From: CAZZCP01 sp964653235
GTDB lineage: Bacteria; Bdellovibrionota; Bdellovibrionia; Bdellovibrionales; UBA840
DNA length: 20,510 nt
Direction of reading: 5' to 3'
Assembly: GCA_964653235.1 (NCBI GenBank)
Contig: CAZZCP010000048.1
Location: 1-20,510, forward strand
Each line of letters opens with the position of its first letter. Positions within the stretch are counted from its first letter, which is position 1. Below the pieces are notes generated by a model. That model saw nothing but the letters and a program-made list of their open reading frames with translations, ran no database searches and had not been told where the DNA came from. The position numbers and the translations under genes were made by a program. Shown piece by piece: positions 6,555 through 14,694 of this stretch.

Positions 6555-8765
6555 ATGTCAGAAATAGCTTTTTTAAATGATTTGAACCCGCAGCAGCTCG
6601 ATGCCGTCCATACTTTAGACGGGCCACTTTTGATTTTAGCTGGTGCCGGTTCTGGTAAAACCAGGGTTTTAACCTATCGCTTTGCCAATTTGATTTTGCA
6701 AGGTATGACAGCACCTGAGAATATCTTAGCGGTTACTTTTACCAACAAGGCCGCAAAAGAAATGCAGTACAGAGTGAGTAAAATTTTAGACTCGATGAAT
6801 GTGATTATGGAAGACTCTCTTTGGATCTCGACCTTTCACTCAATGTGTGCACGCATTTTAAGAAAAGATATTGATCGAATTGGCTACAAAAAAAGCTTCT
6901 CGATTTATGATCCTGCGGATCAGTTAAGCCAAGTCAAAAAAGTTTTAAAAGCTCTCAATATCAACGAAAAAATCTACCCAGCTAAAAGTTTTCGCTCTCG
7001 TATTTCGAGTGCAAAAATGATGGGACTGCTGCCTGAAGATATACCCCAACAAAAATTTCATGTGATGGACAAAAGATCTCTAGAAGTCTATAGCTCCTAT
7101 GAAAGAGAAATGAAGGCTGCAAATGCTCTCGACTTTGATGATTTGCTTTTAAAAACAATTTTTCTGTTTGAACATGCTAGTGATATTTTGCAAAATTACC
7201 AAAATCTATTTCAATATATTATGATTGATGAGTATCAAGATACAAATCCCACACAATATCGATTGATTCAATTGTTGGCAAAAACCCACCAAAATCTTTG
7301 TGTTGTAGGAGATGAAGATCAATCGATTTACTCTTGGCGCGGGGCTGATATTCAAAATATTCTTTCTTTTGAAAAAGACTTTCTAGGAGCAAAGACCATT
7401 AAGCTTGAGCAAAACTACCGCTCAACTAGAACCATTGTTGAGGCAGCTAGCCATGTGATCGCTAAAAACACTCAGAGAAAAAACAAAGTACTCTTTACAG
7501 AAAATGACGAAGGCGATGCAATAGTCGTTCGTGAAGAACTCGATGAGTATGGTGAAGCTAAGTTTGTGGCTCAGAGCATTCAAGGAATTTTACAAACCAC
7601 AGAAGCAAAAGCCTCAGACATAGCAGTTTTTTACCGAACCAATGCTCAATCTCGGGTTCTTGAAGAACAAATGCGCAGTTTTAATATTCCATACAAAATT
7701 GTAGGAGGATTGAAGTTTTACGATCGAATGGAAATCAAAGATATGCTCTGCTATTTGCGTTTGATCGTCAATCCAACTGATGATGCCGCTTTTCGACGCA
7801 TACTCAATGTACCCGCCCGTGGAATTGGTAAAAGCACACTCGAAAAGATTGAAACCTGCGCCATTGAAAAACAAATTTCTTTGTTGAGTGCGGCCGAAAT
7901 TGCAATTCAAGAAAAGCGAGTGCACACAGGAGCACAAAAAAAGATTCGAAACTTTTTAGAATTAATCACAGAACTCACAGATAGCGCCTCTCATTTAAGG
8001 CCCACAGAGTGCTATCATATGGTTCTCGATAAAACTCAATACGTTGAGAAGTTAAAATTAGAAGATACTCCTGAGGCTCAGGCTCGAATTGAAAACTTAG
8101 AAGAGTTCGACAATGCTTTGGTAAAATTTGAAGAAGAGCGAGGCGATGAGGCAAATTTAGTGCAGTTTCTCGAAGAAATGTCATTGATTTCAGATGCTGA
8201 TCAAATACCTATTGATGAAGACTGCGTATCGATGATGACTCTTCATATTTCTAAAGGCCTAGAATACCCCTATGTTTTTATTGTTGGAGTTGAGGAGGGA
8301 ATCTTTCCTGGTTCACAAGCCATTGAAAGTGCCGATCTCACCGATATGGAAGAGGAGAGACGACTTGCCTATGTTGGTTTTACTCGCGCCGAAAAACAAC
8401 TGGTCTTAGTGCATGTGCAAAGACGTCGTATTTGGGGAACCACACACTTTCACGAAGCGAGCCGCTTTATTCATGAAATTCCTGATGATTATATTTTAAA
8501 AAGTTCAGCTGTTTACGCCAGACCCAAATCGAGCTTGCAGAAGGCCTACAAAAGCTATCAAGAACAAGAGTTTGAAGACTTTAGCCAAGAGCCTGAGAGT
8601 GGTATGAGTTTGCGCGAAGGCTATCGAGTTCGGCATCCTGCTTTCGGGGTGGGTACTGTTCATGAAATCAATGGATCGGGAGAAGATGCCAGAATTTCTA
8701 TTTTGTTTCAAGATGATCGCTTGAAAACTTTTGTGGCTAAGTATGCCCGTCTCGAGCGGATTTGA
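6540..8765 (+). CDS. UvrD/PcrA/Rep-family ATP-dependent DNA helicase
   Basis: This is a full-length superfamily 1A helicase (741 residues from GTG 6540, or 736 from the more likely ATG at 6555, MSEIAFLNDLNPQQ). Motifs are in order: Q-motif LNPQQLDAV (about 15), Walker A GAGSGKT (35-41), Ia VTFTNKAAKEM, Walker B DEYQD (230-234), III GDEDQSIYSWRGAD (257-270), IV QNYRST (291-296), V LHISKGLEYP and VI RRLAYVGFTRAEKQL. The C-terminus (about 695-741, YRVRHPAFGVGTVHEI) is the Tudor-like domain that PcrA and UvrD use to contact RNA polymerase. It unwinds DNA 3' to 5' in nucleotide excision and mismatch repair and in clearing collisions. PcrA or UvrD are both reasonable names. Its 3' end overlaps the convergent gene by 29 bases. 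Confidence 0.95.
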   Translation: MYTRVMSEIAFLNDLNPQQLDAVHTLDGPLLILAGAGSGKTRVLTYRFANLILQGMTAPENILAVTFTNKAAKEMQYRVSKILDSMNVIMEDSLWISTFHSMCARILRKDIDRIGYKKSFSIYDPADQLSQVKKVLKALNINEKIYPAKSFRSRISSAKMMGLLPEDIPQQKFHVMDKRSLEVYSSYEREMKAANALDFDDLLLKTIFLFEHASDILQNYQNLFQYIMIDEYQDTNPTQYRLIQLLAKTHQNLCVVGDEDQSIYSWRGADIQNILSFEKDFLGAKTIKLEQNYRSTRTIVEAASHVIAKNTQRKNKVLFTENDEGDAIVVREELDEYGEAKFVAQSIQGILQTTEAKASDIAVFYRTNAQSRVLEEQMRSFNIPYKIVGGLKFYDRMEIKDMLCYLRLIVNPTDDAAFRRILNVPARGIGKSTLEKIETCAIEKQISLLSAAEIAIQEKRVHTGAQKKIRNFLELITELTDSASHLRPTECYHMVLDKTQYVEKLKLEDTPEAQARIENLEEFDNALVKFEEERGDEANLVQFLEEMSLISDADQIPIDEDCVSMMTLHISKGLEYPYVFIVGVEEGIFPGSQAIESADLTDMEEERRLAYVGFTRAEKQLVLVHVQRRRIWGTTHFHEASRFIHEIPDDYILKSSAVYARPKSSLQKAYKSYQEQEFEDFSQEPESGMSLREGYRVRHPAFGVGTVHEINGSGEDARISILFQDDRLKTFVAKYARLERI

Positions 8766-9930
8766 TTTCTTGCCACTCTTTTATATAGTCTTCAATACCT
8801 TGCGGTTTTTCTACTTTTAGCGGACTGATGTAATCGGCCCGAACTCCGTCCCAACCGACAAAAGATCTCTTATTTTTCTCTTGGGCAACTTCAAAGTTAG
8901 GTACATAGTAGGCTTTTCCGCCGCCATCAGGAATATCAACTGAAAGATTTGGCATTGCCAGGCCCGACATATGTCCCCAAAGCTCTCTTTGAATCTCTAA
9001 ACTATCTTCAATCGAAGTGCGCAAATGATCTGTACCCTCAGATGGATCGCACTGAAACATATAATAGGGCTTCACTCTTAATGATAGAAGTCTACGGCTC
9101 AATGCCTGCACCACAGCGGGATGATTGTTGACCCCATTGAGCAGCACCATTTGGTTCATACAAGGAAAGCCATTGTCGACCAGTTTACGAATCGCCTCGG
9201 CAGCCTCTTTGGTGAGCTCTTTGGGATGATTAAAATGCAGCATTATATAGATAGGGTGATGTGCTTTTAGTTTTTGAACTAACTCATCAGTAACTCGCAT
9301 CGGACAAACCACAGGCATTCGAGTGCCAATACGAATCAAATCAATGTGCTCAATCTGCTTAAGATCTAAAATGATTCTCTCTAAAATACTATCTGAAAGC
9401 GTGAGCGGATCACCTCCGGATAAAATCACTTCGCGAATTCCCTGAGTCTCATTGATATATTCGATGGCCTCTTGGTACTCACTCTTTTTAGCAAAAGCTT
9501 GTTCTTTGCCGGTAAAGTGCTTGCGGGTACAATAACGACAATAGACCGAGCAGATATCTGTAACCAAAAATAAACAACGATCTGAATAGCGATGAATGAT
9601 TCGAGAACGTGGATTGTTGTTCTTTTCGCCCAGCGGATCAAGCATCTCTTGGGTATCACTGCTGTGCTCCTTTTGATGGGGCATTAAAATCTTGCGAATT
9701 GGGCAGCGCGGATCTTTGGCATCGGCAAGCTGGGCATAATACGGAGTTGTGCGAAACTGAAAGAGATTAGATGCTTGCTCAAAAACAGCTGCTTCTTCGG
9801 CCTGCAGATCAAAGTGCTCGGCAAAATCCTCTTTGTTTTTTAGAGCATGCTTCATTTGCCACAACCAAGAATTCCAGTCGCTCGCTGCCACTTTTGGAGG
9901 GGGTTCAATTGTTGAAAAGCGGTATGCCAT
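8737..9930 (-). CDS. kamA: Lysine 2,3-aminomutase (radical SAM, PLP)
   Basis: The 397-residue protein belongs to the KamA family, which interconverts L-lysine and L-beta-lysine with S-adenosylmethionine, a 4Fe-4S cluster and PLP. The radical-SAM cluster motif is CSVYCRYC (Cys127, 131 and 134). SGGDPL (171-176) is the usual SAM-binding turn. The PLP lysine is Lys339 in DIPDGGGK. Asp295 (FQCDPSEG) and Asp332 (SVDIP) occupy the positions that bind the substrate epsilon-amine in clostridial lysine aminomutase, which favours lysine over glutamate. The length fits KamA better than the roughly 340-residue EpmB. No ablB acetyltransferase or efp gene is in the window, so the use of beta-lysine is unknown. 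The ribosome-binding site is weak (AGGG). Confidence 0.93.
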   Translation of the reverse strand: MAYRFSTIEPPPKVAASDWNSWLWQMKHALKNKEDFAEHFDLQAEEAAVFEQASNLFQFRTTPYYAQLADAKDPRCPIRKILMPHQKEHSSDTQEMLDPLGEKNNNPRSRIIHRYSDRCLFLVTDICSVYCRYCTRKHFTGKEQAFAKKSEYQEAIEYINETQGIREVILSGGDPLTLSDSILERIILDLKQIEHIDLIRIGTRMPVVCPMRVTDELVQKLKAHHPIYIMLHFNHPKELTKEAAEAIRKLVDNGFPCMNQMVLLNGVNNHPAVVQALSRRLLSLRVKPYYMFQCDPSEGTDHLRTSIEDSLEIQRELWGHMSGLAMPNLSVDIPDGGGKAYYVPNFEVAQEKNKRSFVGWDGVRADYISPLKVEKPQGIEDYIKEWQEIKSARDGHT

Positions 9931-9935
9931 AGGTG

Positions 9936-9981
9936 CCCTAAACTGTCTGTTTGCCGTGTTTAGTTTTTTTACACCGGCAAA
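9936..9981 (-). promoter_or_regulatory. Possible alternative hairpins in the kamA leader
   Basis: Read on the minus strand, TTTGCCGGTGT (9981-9971) can pair with ACACGGCAAA (9959-9950), apart from one bulged G. A downstream CTAAAC (9963-9958) can pair with GTTTAG (9943-9938), which overlaps the weak AGGG ribosome-binding site. The two helices share bases, so they would compete. The rest of the 9931-10176 intergenic region holds a small AGCCA-AC-TGGCT dyad and no clear promoter. Confidence 0.35.
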
Positions 9982-10176
9982 GCAATGAAATCATTGAGTT
10001 TTTTTTCATGATCCTGGTTGAGCGAAAGCAGTTGTACAGTCATGGCTTCGCTGATGAACTCAACAATACATCAAAAAACCTATGAATTTCAATATTTTAT
10101 CGATTTTTCAGCCAACTGGCTTGGCATTTGGAATAGATAAAAGCTGAGAGAGAGTAAAACCTACAAGGAGAAAAAA

Positions 10177-11868
10177 ATGAGCAAACGAAACAAAATTCTA
10201 AGCCTAGCGCTATTCGTGCTTATGGCATTGAATAGCTCATGGAATACAGAGCCACAAGAGGGAGAAATAAGTCTCGCTACAATCTCAGTCGATGCATCTG
10301 GTAAAGAGATTCGAAAAAGTATTAATACTGGTAAAGTAACCTCAGTCCATCTCAATACCAGAGATCTGGGTCTAGATGGTGCTGGTTGGATTAAAGTCGA
10401 TGTGAGAAAAAGAGGTACTGGCAGTAGCGCTGGAGCTTCCTCAAATGGGGCTTTCAATGTTGCCCCGCAACCTGCTGCAGGCACAAGCACCCCAGAATCG
10501 ATTGAAATTGTAGATATTCGCACAAGTCACGGATTAGAAGCTTCCGTTCCGGTGATCGACTGTGATGATTGCTTAGAAGAGTATTTTAGTGAATTGATTG
10601 TAAACATCGATAGTATTACTACCAATCAAGATCTAATTGACCGTATTGAATCGGTTTTTAGAGACACATTAGATGACAAGATCGAAGAAGAAAAAGAGCG
10701 GCAAGAAGAAGAAGAGCGGCTTGCAGCTGAAGAAAGACAGAGAACTTGTGACTACGAAGGTGAAGAAGCCATAATATGTATGGATGATCGAATGAGTGAT
10801 CTTAGAAGACTTGCAAGGCAAAACTGCCGCGAACCTCGTGGATATTCTAGTAGAAGATCTACAAGGCAAGAGTCAAGAACTCGTGACCCCGGTAGATCTA
10901 GTCGAGGAGCTGCCAGAGGCAATGACCCCGCTGAAATAAAATATCAAGCCCGCCTTGAAGAATATGAAACCTGCGTCATAGAGCGAGATGAGGCACAAGA
11001 TCTTATGTTTGTCTTTCAAGAAGAAATCGCTCTTGCTGCCGATGATCGCGTTCATGAACTAATGCAACTTGCTAGCGATCCACATGCGCGTCGTCAGTTC
11101 AATGAGTTAAGCCGTGATACTCGTGACTACCTAAGAGATTTTGACAGAGGAAGCTCTTTTCGTAGAACCTTTAATGCAATCTTTAGTAGTGAGGGAGAAT
11201 ACTTAGGCCGTCAACAAATGATCTCACAATTGCAAATGGCTGAAATGGAACTGACTCAAACGCAAAGACTTGCACAAGAATATCAGAGACAATCACAGCA
11301 ATTGCAGCAAAGAGCACAAAGCGCGCAAAATCCTCAACAAGCCATGTTTTATAACCAACAAGCAATGAACTTACAAAACCAAGCACAAAATCTGCAATGG
11401 ACTAACTTTTATACCGAACAACAAGTTCAATCGGGAAGAATGTATTTGCAAAATCAATCGCTCTACTACAACCCGGCTATGGTTCTTGCATCTCGAGTCG
11501 ACCGTGACGGTAGAGGTGGCTTAACTGGTGACATTGCCAATGACTTGTTAGCGCGTCACCGTCAGCTCGATACTTGCATTGGACCAAGTCTTGGCTTGGG
11601 CAATCCAAGTCAAAACCAAGCCGTAAGTTCAATGCGCAGCGGGTGTTCTTTCGGACAAGCAGGATATTCAAGAAACTATGCTGCCGTTGCCGGTACTGGA
11701 TTTAGTTCTTCACTCATCGGTACTCAAGGGCGCAATGAAAACATCAACTTTGATAATCTCTTCAACAGCAACCTACCCGGATACGCTAGCAATAACCCCA
11801 TTCTTAATACCGGAACCAATGTTCCTACTGCTTTAACAGGAATGAGCTTATTTTCTTCTAGAATTTAA
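10177..11868 (+). CDS. Large secreted Gln/Arg-rich protein of unknown function
   Basis: I do not recognise this 563-residue protein. The start is well supported by AAGGAG seven bases upstream. A basic, then hydrophobic N-terminus (KRNKILSLALFVLMALN) looks like a signal peptide, without a lipobox. In order come a Gly/Ser/Ala-rich linker (about 80-110), a CDDC motif (129-132), a highly charged coiled-coil-like stretch (about 157-190, with EEEKERQEEEERLAAEE), an Arg/Ser-rich segment (about 217-250), helical regions (about 255-340), a Gln/Asn/Met-rich helical repeat-like region (about 345-432) and a Ser/Asn/Gly-rich tail. At least eight Cys residues are present. It looks like an exported structural or surface protein; function is unknown. 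A terminator follows immediately. Confidence 0.85.
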   Translation: MSKRNKILSLALFVLMALNSSWNTEPQEGEISLATISVDASGKEIRKSINTGKVTSVHLNTRDLGLDGAGWIKVDVRKRGTGSSAGASSNGAFNVAPQPAAGTSTPESIEIVDIRTSHGLEASVPVIDCDDCLEEYFSELIVNIDSITTNQDLIDRIESVFRDTLDDKIEEEKERQEEEERLAAEERQRTCDYEGEEAIICMDDRMSDLRRLARQNCREPRGYSSRRSTRQESRTRDPGRSSRGAARGNDPAEIKYQARLEEYETCVIERDEAQDLMFVFQEEIALAADDRVHELMQLASDPHARRQFNELSRDTRDYLRDFDRGSSFRRTFNAIFSSEGEYLGRQQMISQLQMAEMELTQTQRLAQEYQRQSQQLQQRAQSAQNPQQAMFYNQQAMNLQNQAQNLQWTNFYTEQQVQSGRMYLQNQSLYYNPAMVLASRVDRDGRGGLTGDIANDLLARHRQLDTCIGPSLGLGNPSQNQAVSSMRSGCSFGQAGYSRNYAAVAGTGFSSSLIGTQGRNENINFDNLFNSNLPGYASNNPILNTGTNVPTALTGMSLFSSRI

Positions 11869-11895
11869 TCTTTATCCTAAGGCTCATTTTCTTTG

Positions 11896-11930
11896 GCACG
11901 AGATTCCTACTCTCGTGCTTCTTTATTTTC
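11896..11930 (+). terminator. Rho-independent terminator overlapping the end of the convergent gene
   Basis: GCACGAGA (11896-11903) pairs perfectly with TCTCGTGC (11911-11918) around a 7-base loop, followed by the T-rich TTCTTTATTTTC. The T tract is on the plus side, so it serves the large secreted-protein gene. The stop codon of the minus-strand gene lies in the loop. Confidence 0.85.
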
Positions 11931-12677
11931 TTTAGAAAAAGGCTTTTTTACCGCCCGAATCGCTTTGCCGCCGTAATCAAAAGTAGACTCGCCTAAGCTA
12001 CCGGCCTTATTTGCAAAATAAGCCAACCATTGATCAACCTTTAGTTCTAAGGCGACAAAGGCTTGCACAAAGGGCTCTCGGCCATTTCCACCGCGAATCT
12101 CGAAGCGAATATTTGCTCTCTTATGAAGGTGCCGTGTAAAACCATAACCAATTCCATAGAATAAGTCTTCACTATTGCCTTCATCTTGCGACGAGAGCAT
12201 AACGCCAGTAAACAAGCGAACCACTTGTGACCAGGGGCTAGGAAAGTTGACAAACTGCCACCGAAGACCAGGAAAAATATAAGTATTGTTCTCAAAATTC
12301 GTTCCAGAAGAAGCGATATGAAAATCAATAAACTGCTGACAGCTCTGACTACTTGAAAAGATGCAAGTACTTATATGTCTGCCAACATCAAAGCCAAGCC
12401 AGTATTGATTGGATTCATCTATTTTTATACTGCCAAACTCAAAACTGTAATCCCATTTAGAGGGTACATAAGGGTGAGTTCCAACATGAGGATAATAGCG
12501 TTTTTTGCTTTTATTATAGAATTTGTCTTCCCATTTTTTATATTTTTCAAAGCTCAACGTACCCTTTTTCTCTTCACGTTCTGTCAGCTTTTCCATATAC
12601 TTCTTTTTACTGATTTTTTTTGCTTCTAGTGTAGAAGACAGAAGTAAACAAAGGACAAGGATTAGGTATTTACACAT
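11907..12677 (-). CDS. Exported protein of unknown function, possible outer-membrane barrel
   Basis: I do not recognise this 256-residue protein. It has a signal peptide (MCKYLILVLCLLLSSTLEA), then a very basic Lys-rich segment (about 20-63). After that come alternating aromatic strands (WDYSFEFGSIKID, YWLGFDVG, FYGIGYGFTRHL, ANIRFEIRGGNG, FVQAFVALELKVDQW) that look like membrane beta-strands. The C-terminus is again basic and charged and does not end in Phe. Its AGGTGG ribosome-binding site overlaps the stop of the upstream barrel-protein gene, five bases away, so the pair is surely co-transcribed and may act together in the envelope. Confidence 0.75.
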   Translation of the reverse strand: MCKYLILVLCLLLSSTLEAKKISKKKYMEKLTEREEKKGTLSFEKYKKWEDKFYNKSKKRYYPHVGTHPYVPSKWDYSFEFGSIKIDESNQYWLGFDVGRHISTCIFSSSQSCQQFIDFHIASSGTNFENNTYIFPGLRWQFVNFPSPWSQVVRLFTGVMLSSQDEGNSEDLFYGIGYGFTRHLHKRANIRFEIRGGNGREPFVQAFVALELKVDQWLAYFANKAGSLGESTFDYGGKAIRAVKKPFSKENKEARE

Positions 12678-12682
12678 TCCAC

Positions 12683-14089
12683 CTAAAAGTTCACTACAGC
12701 TTTGAGTGAAAGTCCATAGGTAGATTCATTGGCTTGATCTAAAGCAGAACCATACTTGAAGGCATCACCTGTAAACAAATAGGCTGCTTGCCCGCGGAGC
12801 AAAAAGCGATCATGAGGCTTATATGTAACACCAATGTCCCACTCAAAACCTAGATCTTCAGCTACATCTGTACCAAGCGGATCATCATTGAGTTGGGCAT
12901 AGATAAAGCGCGTATCAAAACTCCACGTATCAGAGGCCCTGTAAACAGCACCAGGCGCTATATAAACAGCATTACCAATACTTTCAGTATCAACATTCGT
13001 GTAATCACCTCGATCGGTGATATCGGTGTTAAACAAGCTAGCGGTACCTTGACCAAGAACATGATTAAATAAAAGCATGGCTACATCGTAGTTGCGATCA
13101 AACAAAAAACCTTCAAACTTATTGGCTGTGTTCTTATCATCACCACTTGCAAGCCCAGAATGTAGAGTGATTTCAAAATTTTCATTCCAATTGTAAGCAA
13201 ATTCAGTTGCGATTCCAAAGCCTTCAAACTTAACTTCTTCGTTGTTCGCAGTAAAAGCACCAGAATCGCCTTTTACAAAAGCAATTTCAATTCCATATTC
13301 TAAATTTCCATCAGTCCCTTGAGCAAAAATATTCCACCACTCGTGATTGTAAGCATCCCATGTTTGTGTTGGATCGGCTCCAAAAATTGTTGTAGTGCCT
13401 GCACCTTCTTCAATGCCATCGGCAGCGACTTTTACTTCGTAGTAGACACCCAGTTTTAAATCTGTTTCAGGATTTTCATAGCCGACATGGGCGGCATATT
13501 CATTGACATCATCTTCAGAGTTGATAGCACCCTCATTCTTTTTAGCATAAATCAAACGAGCAAAAATATTTCCCATATGAAACTGGTATGAAACAGCATC
13601 ATGGTTGTCGAACCAGTGGTCAAAATCTCCTTTGCCTGCATTGTGAGAAATACCCAAACCAAAATGTTTTGGCACGCGGCCAACTATAAATCTGCCAAAC
13701 TCATGAGACCAGGTCATGTAAAGCTCAGACAAACTAACAAAGCTAGGAGCTGCCGATTCTCGTAGTGTATCTGAGTTACCGGTATTGGTCGCATTGGCCG
13801 GATCGGCAACGGGGTTGCCCCCCAAAAACTCACCCACTTGATTGCCATAAGCAAAATTCGTGGTCGGTTGGTTGAGGATGTCAAATTTTCCGTCGATTCT
13901 TACATCATCTGCAGCCTGAATATTTGGTTTTAAAATAAAGTGATGTAAAACATAAGAAGTTCGGTCACCAGCCAGGTCTGCTTTTTCAACTTGAATGCCT
14001 TCTACTCGATACAATCCAGACCAATTCAAGTCTGCCGACCAAGTCATTGAACTTGTAAAACTGAGTATGACTAATAGAAAAAAACGCAT
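12683..14089 (-). CDS. Outer-membrane beta-barrel protein, porin- or alginate-export-like
   Basis: The 468-residue protein has a signal peptide (MRFFLLVILSFTSSMTWSA) and many amphipathic beta-strands alternating with polar loops: ELYMTWSHEFGRFIVGRVPK, YQFHMGNIFARLIYAKK, DLKLGVYYEVKVA, FEITLHSGLASG, SFDTRFIYAQL, FEWDIGVTYKP and RFLLRGQAAYLFTGD. It ends LKAVVNF with the C-terminal Phe used by the BAM insertion machinery. The FGLGISHNAG segment and the overall layout resemble alginate-export-type or OprD-like barrels, but I cannot name a substrate. It lies between the GroES-like gene (14 bases upstream) and the 256-residue exported protein. Confidence 0.85.
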   Translation of the reverse strand: MRFFLLVILSFTSSMTWSADLNWSGLYRVEGIQVEKADLAGDRTSYVLHHFILKPNIQAADDVRIDGKFDILNQPTTNFAYGNQVGEFLGGNPVADPANATNTGNSDTLRESAAPSFVSLSELYMTWSHEFGRFIVGRVPKHFGLGISHNAGKGDFDHWFDNHDAVSYQFHMGNIFARLIYAKKNEGAINSEDDVNEYAAHVGYENPETDLKLGVYYEVKVAADGIEEGAGTTTIFGADPTQTWDAYNHEWWNIFAQGTDGNLEYGIEIAFVKGDSGAFTANNEEVKFEGFGIATEFAYNWNENFEITLHSGLASGDDKNTANKFEGFLFDRNYDVAMLLFNHVLGQGTASLFNTDITDRGDYTNVDTESIGNAVYIAPGAVYRASDTWSFDTRFIYAQLNDDPLGTDVAEDLGFEWDIGVTYKPHDRFLLRGQAAYLFTGDAFKYGSALDQANESTYGLSLKAVVNF

Positions 14090-14103
14090 TCTGACTCTCT
14101 TTG

Positions 14104-14634
14104 TTAAGATTCGATGACTCCAAGAATATCTTCTTCACGAACAATCAATAGCTTTTTGCCTTCACCTTGAATTTCAGTCCCACCAAACTTTTGATATAAA
14201 ACATGATCTCCATCTTTTACATCTAAGGGGCGAATTTGACCCTTCTTTGAAAGAATACCTTTACCAACCGCTAAAACTTTTGCTTTTGGATACTCACTAT
14301 TATCTGGATTTGTAAGGATCAATCCACCTGGTGTCAGCCTTTCAGCCTCAAAAACCTCGAGCAATACCCGATCGTATAAAGGAGCTAGATAGCTTTGCCA
14401 ATCGATCTCTTTCTTAGGCTTAGACTTTGATTGATTTACAGATTTCTTAGTCTGCAATTTTTTTGTGCTACTCTTGGTCCTTGCTTTTTTCGTTGCTTTT
14501 CTCTTTACGACTTTCTTTTTCGTGGCCTTTTTCTTACTTGCTTTTTTCTTTACGGCTTTCTTTTTCGTGGCCTTTTTCTTACTTGCTTTTTTCTTTACTG
14601 CCTTCTTCTTGGTCGTTTTTTTCTTTTTTGCCAT
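14104..14634 (-). CDS. GroES-like (Cpn10) domain with histone H1-like lysine-rich N-terminal tail
   Basis: The 176-residue protein joins two unlike parts. Residues 1-75 are almost only Lys, Ala, Thr, Ser and Val in KKKAxKKKAxK repeats, like bacterial histone H1-type tails. Residues 84-176 are a GroES fold: PLYDRVLLEVFEAERLTPGG, a mobile-loop equivalent GLILTNPDN, AKVLAVGKG, LDVKDGDHVLYQKFGGTEI and a final LLIVREEDILGVIE. GroES caps GroEL to fold proteins; basic tails of this kind bind nucleic acid. No groEL gene is adjacent, so this may be a paralog with a nucleoid or RNA-related role. The start has a GGAGAG ribosome-binding site. Part of the tail is a 45-bp tandem repeat. The barrel-protein gene follows after 14 bases. 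Confidence 0.9.
   Translation of the reverse strand: MAKKKKTTKKKAVKKKASKKKATKKKAVKKKASKKKATKKKVVKRKATKKARTKSSTKKLQTKKSVNQSKSKPKKEIDWQSYLAPLYDRVLLEVFEAERLTPGGLILTNPDNSEYPKAKVLAVGKGILSKKGQIRPLDVKDGDHVLYQKFGGTEIQGEGKKLLIVREEDILGVIES
14521..14610 (-). repeat. 45-bp tandem repeat coding for 15-residue Lys-rich units
   Basis: Two 45-bp units start at 14521 and 14566, and they stay identical for about 33 bases before drifting. Each encodes a KKKAVKKKASKKKAT-type 15-mer of the GroES-like protein's tail. In-frame tandem repeats of this kind can lengthen or shorten the tail by replication slippage. Confidence 0.8.
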
Positions 14635-14657
14635 GACAAGCTCTCCATCTATGTTGA

Positions 14658-14686
14658 TTGACTCGAATGAGTCGAAAAACTAAATT
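14658..14686 (+). promoter_or_regulatory. Putative promoter of the penicillin-binding protein gene, with internal dyad
   Basis: TTGACT (14658-14663) and TAAATT (14681-14686) are 17 bases apart. The -10 box ends 8 bases before the ATG at 14695 and there is no Shine-Dalgarno, so the transcript may be leaderless. A dyad GACTC-GAAT-GAGTC (14660-14673) overlaps the -35 box and spacer. It also lies in the leader of the divergent GroES-like gene, so a regulator bound there could affect both genes. It is not a CIRCE element. Confidence 0.5.
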
Positions 14687-14694
14687 ATCCTGCT

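Noticed and set aside
8737..9930. Naming the aminomutase EpmB (EF-P lysine modification).
   Set aside because: It is too long for EpmB, has both Asp residues of substrate-specific KamA, and no epmA or efp gene is present.
10121..10137. TTGGCA followed by an AT-rich stretch, looking like a fourth sigma54 promoter before the large secreted gene.
   Set aside because: The -12 GC is missing: the bases at the GG-N10 position are AG.
14660..14673. CIRCE (HrcA) operator before the GroES-like gene.
   Set aside because: The dyad has a 4-base spacer and lacks the TTAGCACTC arms with a 9-base spacer.
14431..14683. Phe/Leu-rich plus-strand frames opposite the GroES-like tail.
   Set aside because: They are only the antisense of Lys/Ala repeats; no ribosome-binding site and no membrane-protein logic.
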